This document shows positions 45,221 through 55,108 of a stretch of 64,000 bases of DNA, in pieces (the first letter of the stretch is position 1; each line of letters opens with the position of its first letter). A program made the position numbers and the translations under genes. Location: positions 558,001 through 622,000 of the forward strand of contig NZ_BAAADE010000001.1 of assembly GCF_039522165.1 (NCBI RefSeq). Direction: 5' to 3'. The DNA is from Paenochrobactrum glaciei. Lineage in GTDB: Bacteria > Pseudomonadota > Alphaproteobacteria > Rhizobiales > Rhizobiaceae. The notes beneath the pieces were generated by a model that ran no database searches, had not been told where the DNA came from, and saw nothing but the letters and a program-made list of their open reading frames with translations.

Positions 45221-45296
45221 GCAAAACGCTCTCACTGCTCTGCTTCACACGTCAGATTTATATTTGATACGATAACACTCTAACGGGACAGCCCGT

Positions 45297-46610
45297 ATGT
45301 TGCAGCAAAATCAAAGCCCTAGCTCCCATTACCTTTCTCCGATCTCTCCGGGATTTTCCTGGTATGAAGCGAGTGTAGCCGAAAGGCCGGCCTATCCTGC
45401 CCTTGATGGTTCAAGGCAGGCCGATGTCGTTATTATTGGTGGTGGCTATACGGGACTTTCTGCCGCCTACCATCTGGCCAAAAGCGGCGTTGATGTGGTG
45501 GTGATTGATGCAGCGCGCTTTGGCGACGGTGCATCGGGGCGCAATGGTGGCCAGTTTGGCACCGGCCAGCGCTCATGGGCTGAAGATCTGGAAAAAGAAT
45601 ACGGCTTCACCCGTGCCAAAGCCCTGTTTGAATTGGCCGAAGACAGTAAGCCGCTGATTAAAAGCATCTGCGACCAGCACAATATTGATATTGAATATGC
45701 AGCGGGCCAGATGTCGGTTGCCCATAAAAAGCGCTATCTGAAGCAATATGAGCGCCATGTGGAACTGATGCAGACACGCTATAATTATCCGCATGTACGG
45801 ATGATGGATGCACAGGAAACAACGGAAAAACTGGGTTCAAAACGCTATTACGGTGGCACTTATGATAGCGGCACCGGTCATATCCATCCGCTCAAATTAC
45901 TGGTCGGTATGGCAAAAGTGGCGGCTCAAGCCGGTGCTTCACTGTTTGAAAACACCAAAGCATCAAAGCTTGAAAGTCAGAACGGACGCGTGACCGTCAC
46001 GACAGACAAAGGCACCATCACCGCCAAACATTGTTTGCTTGCGGTCAATGCCCATGGCGGCTTGCTGGAGCCGGTGAGTGCCGCCCATGTGATGCCGATC
46101 CGCTCTTTCATGGGCGCAACCGTGCCGCTTGATGCTAAATATGGCGTGTTGCGTGGTGGTGAATCGGTGGATGATTCACGCTTTGTCGTGCGTTATTTCC
46201 GCCTTACCCAAGATGGCCGCCTGCTTTTTGGCGGACGTGAAGCCTATACGGCGGATAATCCGCGCGAAATCAGCACCCATATCCGCCGCCAGATTGCGGA
46301 AATTTACCCGCAACTGGCCGATATTGAAATCACCCATTCATGGGGTGGTTCGGTTGGCATCACTATGCCGCGCCAGCCTTTTGTGCGCGAAGTAATGCCC
46401 AATGTCATTTCAGCCGGTGGCTATTCCGGCCATGGTGTGATGCTTGCCAATCTGATGGGGCAGCTTTACGCTGAGAAACTGGCAGGCAAAGCTGAAAGAC
46501 TGCAATTGCTGCAAGAGCTGAACATTCCGGCGTTTCCGGGTGGTCGCCGCTTCCGCTCACCGCTATTGTTTGTAGCGCTGTCGTGGTTTGCATTGATGGA
46601 TCGTATTTAA
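45297..46610 (+). CDS. puuB: FAD-dependent oxidase, probable gamma-glutamylputrescine oxidase
   Basis: It probably oxidises gamma-glutamylputrescine to gamma-glutamyl-aminobutyraldehyde. The 437-aa product is of the DAO family: dinucleotide motif GGGYTGLSAAYHLA (near 48-61), ASGRNGGQFGTGQRSW (near 80-95) as in PuuB, and a C-terminal GGYSGHGVMLANLMG. It follows the puuA-like gene; no puuC or puuD is seen nearby. Related amine oxidases remain possible. Confidence 0.88.
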   Translation: MLQQNQSPSSHYLSPISPGFSWYEASVAERPAYPALDGSRQADVVIIGGGYTGLSAAYHLAKSGVDVVVIDAARFGDGASGRNGGQFGTGQRSWAEDLEKEYGFTRAKALFELAEDSKPLIKSICDQHNIDIEYAAGQMSVAHKKRYLKQYERHVELMQTRYNYPHVRMMDAQETTEKLGSKRYYGGTYDSGTGHIHPLKLLVGMAKVAAQAGASLFENTKASKLESQNGRVTVTTDKGTITAKHCLLAVNAHGGLLEPVSAAHVMPIRSFMGATVPLDAKYGVLRGGESVDDSRFVVRYFRLTQDGRLLFGGREAYTADNPREISTHIRRQIAEIYPQLADIEITHSWGGSVGITMPRQPFVREVMPNVISAGGYSGHGVMLANLMGQLYAEKLAGKAERLQLLQELNIPAFPGGRRFRSPLLFVALSWFALMDRI

Positions 46611-46620
46611 AGATAATAAC

Positions 46621-47868
46621 ATGCCCCCTGTACATACTGAGCAACAAGCCGGAGACGATCAGGAAACAGATCAATATTGGCGGCAAAATCTGCTGGTGAG
46701 CTTTTTCGGCTCTTTCACCACAATCATCGCCATGACACTGCTTCTGCCTTTTCTGCCGCTCTATGTGGAACAGCTCGGCATCGAAGATCACGCACAAATC
46801 GTGCAATGGTCGGGCATTGCCTATGGCGCAACTTTCTTTGCCGCGGCGCTTGTTGCACCGCTTTGGGGGCGCATGGCTGACCGTTATGGCCGCAAACTCA
46901 TGCTGGTGCGCGCCTCGCTCGGGATGGCTATTGCAATGTCCCTGATTGGTATGGCTACCAATGTCTGGCAGTTAGTGGCGCTTCGTTTATTTGCAGGGCT
47001 TGCCGGCGGCTATGCCTCTGGTTCCACCATTTTGGTTGCCACCCAAACACCTAAAGCACGCACCGCATGGGCGCTTGGTGTTTTATCCTCCGGCATTATG
47101 GCAGGTAATCTGGTCGGGCCATTGATCGGCGGCGCTTTGCCGCCAATCATCGGCATCCGCGCCACGTTTTGGCTGGCTGGCGGCGTGATTTTTATCACCT
47201 TTCTGGCAACCAGTTTTTTCATCCGCGAAGATAAAAAACCGAAAGAAAAACACAGCAAACAACAAGCCCGGCAGTCCGAAGGTGTATGGGCGCAAATACC
47301 CGACAAACGTCCGATCATCGCCATGCTGATTACCGGCACTTTGCTGATGGTTGCTAACATGTCGGTCGAACCGATTATCACGGTTTATGTAGCGCAATTG
47401 CTGGACGACCAGCGCTCGCTGACAATGATTTCCGGTGTGGTGATGGCGGCCGCAGCCTTGGGGAGTATTTTGTCTGCGTCAAAGCTTGGCAAAATTGCCG
47501 ACCAGATCGGCCACACCAAGGTGATTATCGCCGCACTTGCCATTTCAGCGCTGCTGCTTATTCCGCAGGCTTTTGTAACTGAAAGCTGGCAATTAATAAT
47601 TTTACGCTTCTTGATGGGACTGGCGCTTGGCGGCTTATTGCCCTGCATCACCAGCGTTATTCGTCATAATGTGCCCCACACCGTTTCCGGCAGTGTGTTA
47701 GGCTTATCCACCTCGGCGCAATATGCCGGACAGGTGATCGGCCCGTTAACCGGCGGTTTTATCGGCGGTCATTTTGGCATGCGTGCGGTGTTTTTAGGCA
47801 CCTGCCTGATGATGGCGGCAGGTGCATTTTATAATTGGCATATTTTCGCTCGCACAAAGCAAGCTTAA
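46621..47868 (+). CDS. MFS efflux transporter, MdtG/TetA-like
   Basis: A 415-aa twelve-helix MFS protein with motif A (GRMADRYGRKLMLVRA near 81-96) and helix-5 motif C-like (GIMAGNLVGPLIGGALPP near 157-174), typical of drug/H+ antiporters. The segment MSVEPIITVYVAQL is MdtG-like. It lies 10 bp after the puuB-like gene, possibly in the same unit, and overlaps the convergent SDR gene by 4 bp. The substrate is unknown. Confidence 0.88.
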   Translation: MPPVHTEQQAGDDQETDQYWRQNLLVSFFGSFTTIIAMTLLLPFLPLYVEQLGIEDHAQIVQWSGIAYGATFFAAALVAPLWGRMADRYGRKLMLVRASLGMAIAMSLIGMATNVWQLVALRLFAGLAGGYASGSTILVATQTPKARTAWALGVLSSGIMAGNLVGPLIGGALPPIIGIRATFWLAGGVIFITFLATSFFIREDKKPKEKHSKQQARQSEGVWAQIPDKRPIIAMLITGTLLMVANMSVEPIITVYVAQLLDDQRSLTMISGVVMAAAALGSILSASKLGKIADQIGHTKVIIAALAISALLLIPQAFVTESWQLIILRFLMGLALGGLLPCITSVIRHNVPHTVSGSVLGLSTSAQYAGQVIGPLTGGFIGGHFGMRAVFLGTCLMMAAGAFYNWHIFARTKQA

Positions 47869-48614
47869 ATGCTGTAACCACCATCGACATCAATGGCAGC
47901 ACCCGTGATGAAGGCCGCATCATCCGATGCCAGCCACAAAGCAGCATTCGCCACATCTGTTGGTGTCGACAAACGGCCAAGCGGGATTGTATCAATCAGC
48001 TCTTCGCGCGCCTGCTCTGTATCTTCTTTCAGGAAAAGTGGCAGTGTGCCACTGTCGCTTTCAACAGGGCACAGACAATTTACGCGGATTTTCTTTTCCG
48101 CCAGTTCCAATGCCATTGCCTTGGTTGCGCTAATAACCCAGCCTTTGGAAGCACTATACCATGCCAATCCTTTGCGCGGATGGCGCCCTGCCACCGAAGC
48201 GGTATTAATAATCACCCCGCCGCCCTGCTGTTCCATCAAAGGTGCCAAGGCAAGGGTCGAATAATAAATCGCCTTCATATTCACTGCACTGATGAGATCG
48301 AAATTATCTTCGCTCACTTCGGTCAGCGGCATGTTGCGATGGGTAAAACCAGCATTATTGACCATAATATCAATGCGGCCAAAGCGGTCATAAGCGGTCT
48401 GCATAATTTCTGCGACACTGTCTTTGCGCGATACATCCCCACGCACGGCAATTGCCTCTTCCGGCAATACACTCAAATGCCCGTTCAACTGTTTGGGATT
48501 TAAATCCACCAGAACTGTTTTGGCACCTTCTTCAGAATAACGCTTGGCAATGGCGGCACCAAATCCTGAGCCAGCTCCGGTAATAATTGCGACTTTTCCG
48601 GCTAACCGTTGCAT
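47865..48614 (-). CDS. Short-chain dehydrogenase/reductase (classical SDR)
   Basis: A 249-aa NAD(P)-dependent oxidoreductase: cofactor motif TGAGSGFG (near 12-19), NNAG (near 90), catalytic Ser in NTAS and Tyr/Lys in YSASK, and the C-terminal GAAIDVDGGYSI. ATG 48614 follows AAGGAGA; the open frame extends eight codons further. The substrate is unknown. Confidence 0.92.
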   Translation of the reverse strand: MQRLAGKVAIITGAGSGFGAAIAKRYSEEGAKTVLVDLNPKQLNGHLSVLPEEAIAVRGDVSRKDSVAEIMQTAYDRFGRIDIMVNNAGFTHRNMPLTEVSEDNFDLISAVNMKAIYYSTLALAPLMEQQGGGVIINTASVAGRHPRKGLAWYSASKGWVISATKAMALELAEKKIRVNCLCPVESDSGTLPLFLKEDTEQAREELIDTIPLGRLSTPTDVANAALWLASDDAAFITGAAIDVDGGYSI

Positions 48615-48887
48615 AAACTTATCTCCTTGATGCCTCATGTAATAATTCTGACCGATTATGCAGCCAAATCACTTAACAACATCTATATTCGTCTCTATGG
48701 CTTTAAGATGAACGATAAAGGTAACTTGGAACAAATGCCTGTCATTTTTTACCAGCCTGACATGATAACGCATTATAAAATGACAAACCCAACAACTGGA
48801 CGGTTGAATTTAAATCGATTTAATATTATGCATGCAAGCGTTAAATCGTGATAACACTGTCAGAACGAATGATAGAAGAGAGCGACC

Positions 48888-50363
48888 ATGACTAGCCAGA
48901 TAATTCCGGTAGATCCGTTTGACTGTGTCGTCTTTGGCGGTTCCGGCGATCTGGCGGAACGCAAATTGCTTCCCGCCTTGTATCAACGCGAGCGTGCCGG
49001 TCAATTAAGCGACCCGACCCGTATTATCGGTGCTTCACGCTCAGAAATGAGCCATGAAGAATATCGCGCTTTTGCCCGCAAAGCGATTGAAGAACATGTG
49101 AAGGCTGAAGAAGTCGACACACAAGTGCTCGACACCTTCATTGCCCGTCTGAGCTATGTGACTGTTGACGCGAAATCCGACAGCGGCTGGCAAGAGCTGA
49201 AAGCTTTTATTGACGAAGCACCGGCCACTTTACGCGCCTTTTATCTGGCCGTAAGCCCGAGCCTTTTTGGTGACATTGCCAATCGCATCCAGTCAACCGG
49301 CCTGATTACGGACGAAACCCGTATCATCGTTGAAAAACCGATTGGCCGCGATCTGGCCTCTGCCAAAGTGCTGAACGACACTATCGGCAGCGTTTTCCGT
49401 GAAGATCAGATTTTCCGTATCGACCATTATTTGGGCAAAGAAACGGTTCAGAACCTGATGGCATTGCGCTTTGCCAATGCGCTTTATGAGCCATTATGGA
49501 ATTCTGCCCATATTGATCACGTCCAGATCACAGTTGCTGAAACTGTCGGGCTGGAAGGCCGTGCCGGTTATTATGATACGGCTGGCGCTTTGCGCGACAT
49601 GGTGCAAAACCACATGTTGCAGCTTTTATGCCTTGTCGCGATGGAGCCGCCATCATCAATGGATGCCACCGCCGTTCATGATGAAAAGGTCAAGGTTCTG
49701 CGCTCACTCGCGCCGATAACAGAAGCCAATTGCGAAGAAATGACTGTGCGCGGCCAATATCGCGCCGGTGCGTCTGCCGGTGGCCCTGTTAAAGGCTATC
49801 TCGATGATTTGGGCGCAGAAAACAGCAATGCAGAAACTTTTGTCGCCATCAAAGCCGAGATCGAAAACTGGCGCTGGGCGGGTGTGCCTTTCTATATGCG
49901 CACCGGCAAGCGGCTGGCAGCACGCGTTTCAGAAATTGTTGTGACCTTCAAACAGATCCCGCATTCGATCTTTGGTGACGAAGCTGGCCGCGTCATGGCG
50001 AACCAGCTGGTTATTCGTTTGCAGCCGGATGAAGGGGTCAAACAATGGCTGATGATCAAGGATCCGGGCCCGGGCGGCATGCGTTTGCGCCATGTGCCAT
50101 TGGATATGAGTTTTGCAGCATCATTTAATGAACGTAACCCCGATGCATATGAACGTCTGCTAACTGACGTGGTACGTGGTAATCAAACTTTGTTTATGCG
50201 CCGTGATGAGGTAGAAGCGGCATGGCGGTGGGTTGATCCTATCCTTCAAGGATGGAACAATAGCGGCCAGCAGGTACAAGGTTATACCGCAGGAACGTGG
50301 GGCCCGAGTGCTTCGATCGCCTTGATCGAACGGGACGGCCGCACATGGCACGATAGTTTGTAA
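48888..50363 (+). CDS. zwf: Glucose-6-phosphate 1-dehydrogenase
   Basis: It oxidises glucose-6-phosphate to 6-phosphogluconolactone with NADP (or NAD). The 491-aa product has the GGSGDLA nucleotide motif (near 18-24) and the active-site segment RIDHYLGKE (near 178-186) with the catalytic His pair. It is first in zwf-pgl-edd. Upstream (48615-48887) no regulator site was recognised. Confidence 0.97.
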   Translation: MTSQIIPVDPFDCVVFGGSGDLAERKLLPALYQRERAGQLSDPTRIIGASRSEMSHEEYRAFARKAIEEHVKAEEVDTQVLDTFIARLSYVTVDAKSDSGWQELKAFIDEAPATLRAFYLAVSPSLFGDIANRIQSTGLITDETRIIVEKPIGRDLASAKVLNDTIGSVFREDQIFRIDHYLGKETVQNLMALRFANALYEPLWNSAHIDHVQITVAETVGLEGRAGYYDTAGALRDMVQNHMLQLLCLVAMEPPSSMDATAVHDEKVKVLRSLAPITEANCEEMTVRGQYRAGASAGGPVKGYLDDLGAENSNAETFVAIKAEIENWRWAGVPFYMRTGKRLAARVSEIVVTFKQIPHSIFGDEAGRVMANQLVIRLQPDEGVKQWLMIKDPGPGGMRLRHVPLDMSFAASFNERNPDAYERLLTDVVRGNQTLFMRRDEVEAAWRWVDPILQGWNNSGQQVQGYTAGTWGPSASIALIERDGRTWHDSL

Positions 50364-50384
50364 CGTTAATGTAAAGGGAAAGAA

Positions 50385-51083
50385 ATGAGCATCGAACGGC
50401 ACGATTTCAGCAATAGTTCTGATCTGGCGGAGGCGCTGGCAACTGCTATAGCTGAAAAGCTTGACGAGGCTATTCAGGCTCGTGGCCATTCTGTGCTTGC
50501 TGTTTCAGGCGGCACAACGCCAAAGCGTCTGTTTGAAATTCTTTCCCGCAAAAACATTGACTGGAATCTGGTCACCATCACACTGGTTGATGAGCGTTTT
50601 ATCAGCCCCGACCACGAGCGCTCAAACGAGAAACTCGTGCGGGATCATTTGCTCAACAATCAGGCAGGTGTTGCCAAGTTCATCGGCCTCTATAACCCTT
50701 CAGCCACTGCCGAAACGGCAGGCATTGCTGCGGCAAACCGTATCAGTGCTTTGCCGCGTCCGTTTGATGTGGTGGTTTTGGGCATGGGGCTTGATGCACA
50801 TACGGCTTCATTCTTCCCCGGTGGTGACCGGTTGGATCAGGCACTTGATCCGAATGAAAAAGCTCTGGTGGTTCCGATGCAGGCAGAAGGTGCGGGAGAG
50901 CGCCGCCTGACATTGACACTGCCATTGCTGGTCGAAGCCAGAATGTTGGTGATGCACATTGAAGGCAACGAAAAACTAACCGTACTGGATGAAGCGCTGG
51001 CCTGCGAAGATTCGATGAAAAAGCCGGTTCGCGCTGTTTTCCAACATGCCAAAACACCGGTTCAGCTGTACTGGGCGCCGTAA
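50385..51083 (+). CDS. pgl: 6-phosphogluconolactonase
   Basis: It hydrolyses 6-phosphogluconolactone to 6-phosphogluconate. The 232-aa product is of the SugarP/NagB-like family: VSGGTTPKRLFEIL (near 40-53), VTITLVDERF (near 63-72) and GMGLDAHTASFFPGG (near 131-145). It lies 21 bp after zwf and 83 bp before edd. Confidence 0.96.
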   Translation: MSIERHDFSNSSDLAEALATAIAEKLDEAIQARGHSVLAVSGGTTPKRLFEILSRKNIDWNLVTITLVDERFISPDHERSNEKLVRDHLLNNQAGVAKFIGLYNPSATAETAGIAAANRISALPRPFDVVVLGMGLDAHTASFFPGGDRLDQALDPNEKALVVPMQAEGAGERRLTLTLPLLVEARMLVMHIEGNEKLTVLDEALACEDSMKKPVRAVFQHAKTPVQLYWAP

Positions 51084-51166
51084 AGCGCCTCTAAACAAGA
51101 CAGATTATGGCCGGCATTATTAACTGTCCCCGTTAGCCAACACGGGCGACGGACGAGGAGTTATTG

Positions 51167-52981
51167 ATGAGCGCCCATAAAACACTGTCAGCAATTACCA
51201 ATCGTATTATCGAGCGCTCGAAGCCGACCCGCGAAACCTATCTTGGTCATATGCGGGCGGCAGCGTCCAAATCGCCCAAGCGCGGCGCATTAGGCTGCGC
51301 CAATCTTGCCCATGGTTTTGCCGCCTGCTCCCCTGCCGACAAAGCTGCACTGGCTGCTGATATTGTGCCAAACTTAGGCATTATCACTGCCTATAATGAT
51401 ATGCTTTCAGCCCATCAGCCATTTGAAACCTATCCGGCACTGATCAAACAAGCAGCCCATGAAGCGGGCGGTGTTGCACAAGTAGCTGGCGGCGTGCCCG
51501 CCATGTGCGATGGTGTCACGCAAGGTTTTGCCGGCATGGAATTGTCGCTTTTTTCACGCGATGTCATTGCCATGGCAACCGCTGTCGGCCTTTCGCACGA
51601 CATGTTTGATGCCGCCATTTATTTAGGCGTTTGCGACAAGATCGTACCCGGTCTTGTAATCGGCGCTTTGTCCTTTGGCCATTTGCCTGCGGTTTTCGTG
51701 CCGGCAGGGCCAATGACTTCCGGCCTTTCCAATGATGAAAAAGCCAAAACCCGTCAGCTTTATGCCGAAGGCAAAGTGGGACGTGCAGAACTTTTGGAAT
51801 CCGAATCAAAATCCTATCATGGTCCGGGCACATGCACTTTCTACGGCACCGCCAATTCTAATCAGATGCTGATGGAAATTATGGGACTGCATATACCCGG
51901 TGCAAGCTTCATCAATCCGGGCACACCATTGCGCGATGCCTTGACCAAAGAAGCCACCAAACGTGCGCTCGCCATCACCGCTTGCGGCAATGCCTATACA
52001 CCGGTTGGCGAAATGCTTGATGAACGCGCTTTCGTTAATGGTGTTGTCGGCTTGAATGCGACAGGCGGCTCCACCAACCACACCATTCATTTGATTGCGA
52101 TGGCAGCCGCAGCTGGCATCAAACTGACATGGCAGGATATTTCCGATATTTCTGACCTCGTACCATTGCTGGCACGCGTTTATCCAAATGGTCTGGCTGA
52201 TGTGAACCATTTCCATGCCGCTGGCGGCATGGGTTTCATGATCCGTGAATTGCTGGATGCGGGACTCTTACATGAAGATGTACGCACCGTCTGGGGCGAA
52301 GGTTTGCGCGATTACACCATCGAACCAAAGCTTGGGGAAAATGGTCAGGTGGTGCGCGATGCAGCGCCTGCGATCAGTGGCGACGCTAAAATTCTGGCCA
52401 AAGCCGATCAGGGTTTCCAACCCAATGGCGGCATTAAAGTGCTGAGCGGCAATATCGGTAATGCGATTATCAAAATCTCAGCTGTTAAAGCCGACCGCCA
52501 TATTATCGAAGCGCCTACTAAGGTTTTCCACGATCAGGAAGACATGCAGGCAGCCTTTAAGGCTGGCACATTAACCGGCGATTTTATCGCTGTGGTGCGC
52601 TATCAGGGCCCAAAAGCCAACGGTATGCCGGAACTGCACCGCCTGATGACTGTGCTTGGCATTTTGCAAGATCGCGGCCAGCGTGTGGCGCTTGTCACCG
52701 ATGGTCGTTTATCAGGCGCCTCCGGCAAAGTGCCTTCCGCTATTCATGTAACGCCGGAAGCACTTGATGGCGGCCTCATCGGCAAAATTGAAGATGGCGA
52801 CATCATCCGCCTTAATGCACAAGCAGGCACGCTGGATGTGCTGGTTGCTGCCGATGTGCTTCAGCAGCGCATCAGCTCCGCGCCGGATTTGTCTGCCAAT
52901 CAATTTGGCATGGGGCGTGAATTATTCAGCGCCTTCCGCAATATTGCCGGTCGTGCTGATTTGGGCGCCAGCGTCTTTTAA
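51167..52981 (+). CDS. edd: 6-phosphogluconate dehydratase
   Basis: It dehydrates 6-phosphogluconate to KDPG, the committing Entner-Doudoroff step. The 604-aa product is of the IlvD/Edd family with Fe-S cysteines expected in GVPAMCDGVTQG (near 107-118), GPGTCTFYGTANSNQ (near 219-233) and GVCDKIVPG. ATG 51167 is 7 nt after GAGGAG. KDPG aldolase (eda) does not follow; the next gene is convergent folD. Confidence 0.97.
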   Translation: MSAHKTLSAITNRIIERSKPTRETYLGHMRAAASKSPKRGALGCANLAHGFAACSPADKAALAADIVPNLGIITAYNDMLSAHQPFETYPALIKQAAHEAGGVAQVAGGVPAMCDGVTQGFAGMELSLFSRDVIAMATAVGLSHDMFDAAIYLGVCDKIVPGLVIGALSFGHLPAVFVPAGPMTSGLSNDEKAKTRQLYAEGKVGRAELLESESKSYHGPGTCTFYGTANSNQMLMEIMGLHIPGASFINPGTPLRDALTKEATKRALAITACGNAYTPVGEMLDERAFVNGVVGLNATGGSTNHTIHLIAMAAAAGIKLTWQDISDISDLVPLLARVYPNGLADVNHFHAAGGMGFMIRELLDAGLLHEDVRTVWGEGLRDYTIEPKLGENGQVVRDAAPAISGDAKILAKADQGFQPNGGIKVLSGNIGNAIIKISAVKADRHIIEAPTKVFHDQEDMQAAFKAGTLTGDFIAVVRYQGPKANGMPELHRLMTVLGILQDRGQRVALVTDGRLSGASGKVPSAIHVTPEALDGGLIGKIEDGDIIRLNAQAGTLDVLVAADVLQQRISSAPDLSANQFGMGRELFSAFRNIAGRADLGASVF

Positions 52982-52987
52982 CAAATA

Positions 52988-53024
52988 AAAAGGCGGCTTA
53001 TGAAAACCATAAGCCGCCCTTTTG
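52988..53024. terminator. Bidirectional terminator between edd and folD
   Basis: GGCGGCTTATG pairs with its complement around AAAAC (52992-53018), with A-run before and T-run after. Confidence 0.9.
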
Positions 53025-53037
53025 TTACCTTATAATC

Positions 53038-53937
53038 TTAAAACTTCGGTGCAGGCACATTGGCTGCACGGCAAGCAGCAACAAGTGTGTTTGCCATCAG
53101 CATAGCAATTGTCATTGGGCCAACACCACCCGGCACAGGCGTGATCGCACCCGCAACTGGCTCAGCACTATCAAAATCCACATCACCCACAAGGCGGGTT
53201 TTGCCCTCACCTTTTTCCGGTGCAGGAATACGGTTGATGCCCACATCAATGACAGTCGCACCCGGTTTGACCCAATCCCCTTTGACCATTTTTGGGCGGC
53301 CAACGGCAGCCACAAGAATATCGGCGCTGCGAGCGAGGTCTTCCAGATTTTTGGTGCGGCTATGGGCAACGGTAACGGTTGCATTAGCGCTCAAAAGCAG
53401 GTTGAACATTGGTTTACCAACAATGTTGGAACGTCCGATAACCACGGCGGTCAGGCCGGAAAGATCATGCCCGTGCTGACGCTCAATCATAATCATCGCA
53501 CCTGCCGGTGTGCATGGCACAAAGGCAGAAGCGGCATCACCGGCACCCAGTTTTCCGACATTGATGTAATGGAACCCATCCACATCCTTATCCGGATTGA
53601 TCGCCTGAATAACCAGGCTTTCATCAATATGTTTCGGCAATGGCAATTGCACCAAAATGCCGTGAATGGCCGGATCATTGTTCAGCTCATCAATCAAGGC
53701 CAGCAATTGCTGCTCAGTGGCTGTTTCTGCCAAAGTGTGCTGCACGGAATGAAAACCACATTCCTTGGCTTTGCGACCTTTAGAGGCCACATAAACCTGA
53801 GAGGCCGGATCTTCACCAACGATGACAACAGCAATACCCGGTGTCACTTTAGTGGCGGCAACCAGCTTTTCCGTTTCACTTTTGACGGTTGAAATAACAT
53901 CCTCAGCAAGCAACTTGCCATCGATCAGTTTTGCCAT
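53038..53937 (-). CDS. folD: Bifunctional methylene-THF dehydrogenase / methenyl-THF cyclohydrolase
   Basis: It interconverts 5,10-methylene-, methenyl- and 10-formyl-tetrahydrofolate. The 299-aa product has the catalytic Lys region YVASKGRKAKECG (near 50-62), VQLPLPKHID (near 97-106), VIGRSNIVGKP (near 165-175) and the C-terminal TPVPGGVGPMTIAML. ATG 53937 follows GGAG; the longer frame adds a non-conserved tail. It is a single gene. Confidence 0.97.
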   Translation of the reverse strand: MAKLIDGKLLAEDVISTVKSETEKLVAATKVTPGIAVVIVGEDPASQVYVASKGRKAKECGFHSVQHTLAETATEQQLLALIDELNNDPAIHGILVQLPLPKHIDESLVIQAINPDKDVDGFHYINVGKLGAGDAASAFVPCTPAGAMIMIERQHGHDLSGLTAVVIGRSNIVGKPMFNLLLSANATVTVAHSRTKNLEDLARSADILVAAVGRPKMVKGDWVKPGATVIDVGINRIPAPEKGEGKTRLVGDVDFDSAEPVAGAITPVPGGVGPMTIAMLMANTLVAACRAANVPAPKF

Positions 53938-54193
53938 ATCCGAAACTCCGTTCGCGGCTTGGTCTTGTGATCTTAGATTTAAGAATAGAAAAAGACCTGA
54001 ACGCATAAGGCGACAGGACAGGACGATTCCACTCTCGATTGATTAAGCCTTTGCCATACGCCGGAAGCCTCAAAATAACAACTCCCCATTGTTAAACAAC
54101 GGCAAGAAAGCCAAACGCACCTCATGCGCTCTTGACCCGCTCCCGCCATAACGGCAAAGTGCAGCCGGTTCTTTTATAGCGGAAATAAACATT

Positions 54194-55006
54194 ATGAATC
54201 TCAAGGTTGTACTGGTCGGTTGCGGAAATATGGGTTTTGCCATGCTGAAAGGCTGGGTCAACCAAGGCGCATTGCAACCTGAGGATATTTATGTTGTCGA
54301 ACCAACAGAAATATTACGCCAGAAAGCCCAGAGCCTTGGCGTTCATGCGCTGCACCATGCCGACAATCTGCCACAAGATTTCGACCCCGCCTTCATCATT
54401 TTGGCGGTTAAACCGCAGGTGATGGCGGATGTTCTGCCCAGCTATCAGCAATTCAGCCCGAAAGCTGCTTTTTTAAGCGTTGCCGCAGGTATTCCGGTGG
54501 CACAATTTGAGACAATTTTAGGCAGCAATACTGCCGTCATCCGTTGTATGCCAAACACTCCTGCCGCAATTGGTCAGGGCATGCTGGTGACCTATGCCAA
54601 TAAGAATGTCAGCGCTGCACAGGCTGAATTTGTCAAAACCTTGCTTAGCACCAGCGGTGCGGTTGCAAGCGTTGATGATGAAGCGCAAATGGATGCCGTC
54701 ACCGCTGTTTCAGGCTCAGGGCCAGCCTATGTATTTTATTTCATTGAAGCCTTAACCGAAGCTGGTGTGAAGGCGGGTCTGCCGCGTGAAACAGCAAGCC
54801 TGCTGGCAATGCAGACCATTGCCGGAGCCGGAGCCTTAGCAGCACAATCAAAAGAAGATCCAGCGGAACTCCGCCGTCAGGTGACAAGCCCCAACGGCAC
54901 CACCGCCGCAGCGCTTGATGTTTTAATGGCTGGCGAAATGCAAGATATCATCAATAAAGCAGTAGATGCTGCCCGTTTGCGCTCGGAAGAACTCGGACGT
55001 AGCTGA
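54194..55006 (+). CDS. proC: Pyrroline-5-carboxylate reductase
   Basis: It reduces pyrroline-5-carboxylate to proline, the last step of proline synthesis. The 270-aa product has the Rossmann motif VGCGNMGFAM (near 8-17), MPNTPAAIGQG (near 119-129) and the ProC signature region ending in RRQVTSPNGTTAAAL (near 229-243). It stands alone. Its 3' end is followed by the second palindromic repeat. Confidence 0.96.
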   Translation: MNLKVVLVGCGNMGFAMLKGWVNQGALQPEDIYVVEPTEILRQKAQSLGVHALHHADNLPQDFDPAFIILAVKPQVMADVLPSYQQFSPKAAFLSVAAGIPVAQFETILGSNTAVIRCMPNTPAAIGQGMLVTYANKNVSAAQAEFVKTLLSTSGAVASVDDEAQMDAVTAVSGSGPAYVFYFIEALTEAGVKAGLPRETASLLAMQTIAGAGALAAQSKEDPAELRRQVTSPNGTTAAALDVLMAGEMQDIINKAVDAARLRSEELGRS

Positions 55007-55041
55007 TAAGAGTGTGTAACATTTTTTCATACTGACTGCGC

Positions 55042-55107
55042 TCACTCTAATATTTTACTCACGCATGTCTTTATCCCAAAACCGGTTCCCACTTTTGGGA
55101 GACATGC
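55042..55107. repeat. Rhizobiales-type palindromic intergenic repeat, copy 2
   Basis: The 45-bp core (55063-55107) has arms GCATGTCT and AGACATGC enclosing CCCAAAA and TTTTGGG with ACCGGTT in the centre. Reverse-complemented it aligns with the copy at 45153, including the adjoining AGAGTGAGCGCA. It fills the space between convergent proC and the peptide ABC operon. Confidence 0.85.
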
Positions 55108-55108
55108 T

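Noticed and set aside
48609..48851. Plus-strand open frame (80 codons) upstream of zwf
   Set aside because: No ribosome site, overlaps the SDR start, and AT-rich intergenic composition.
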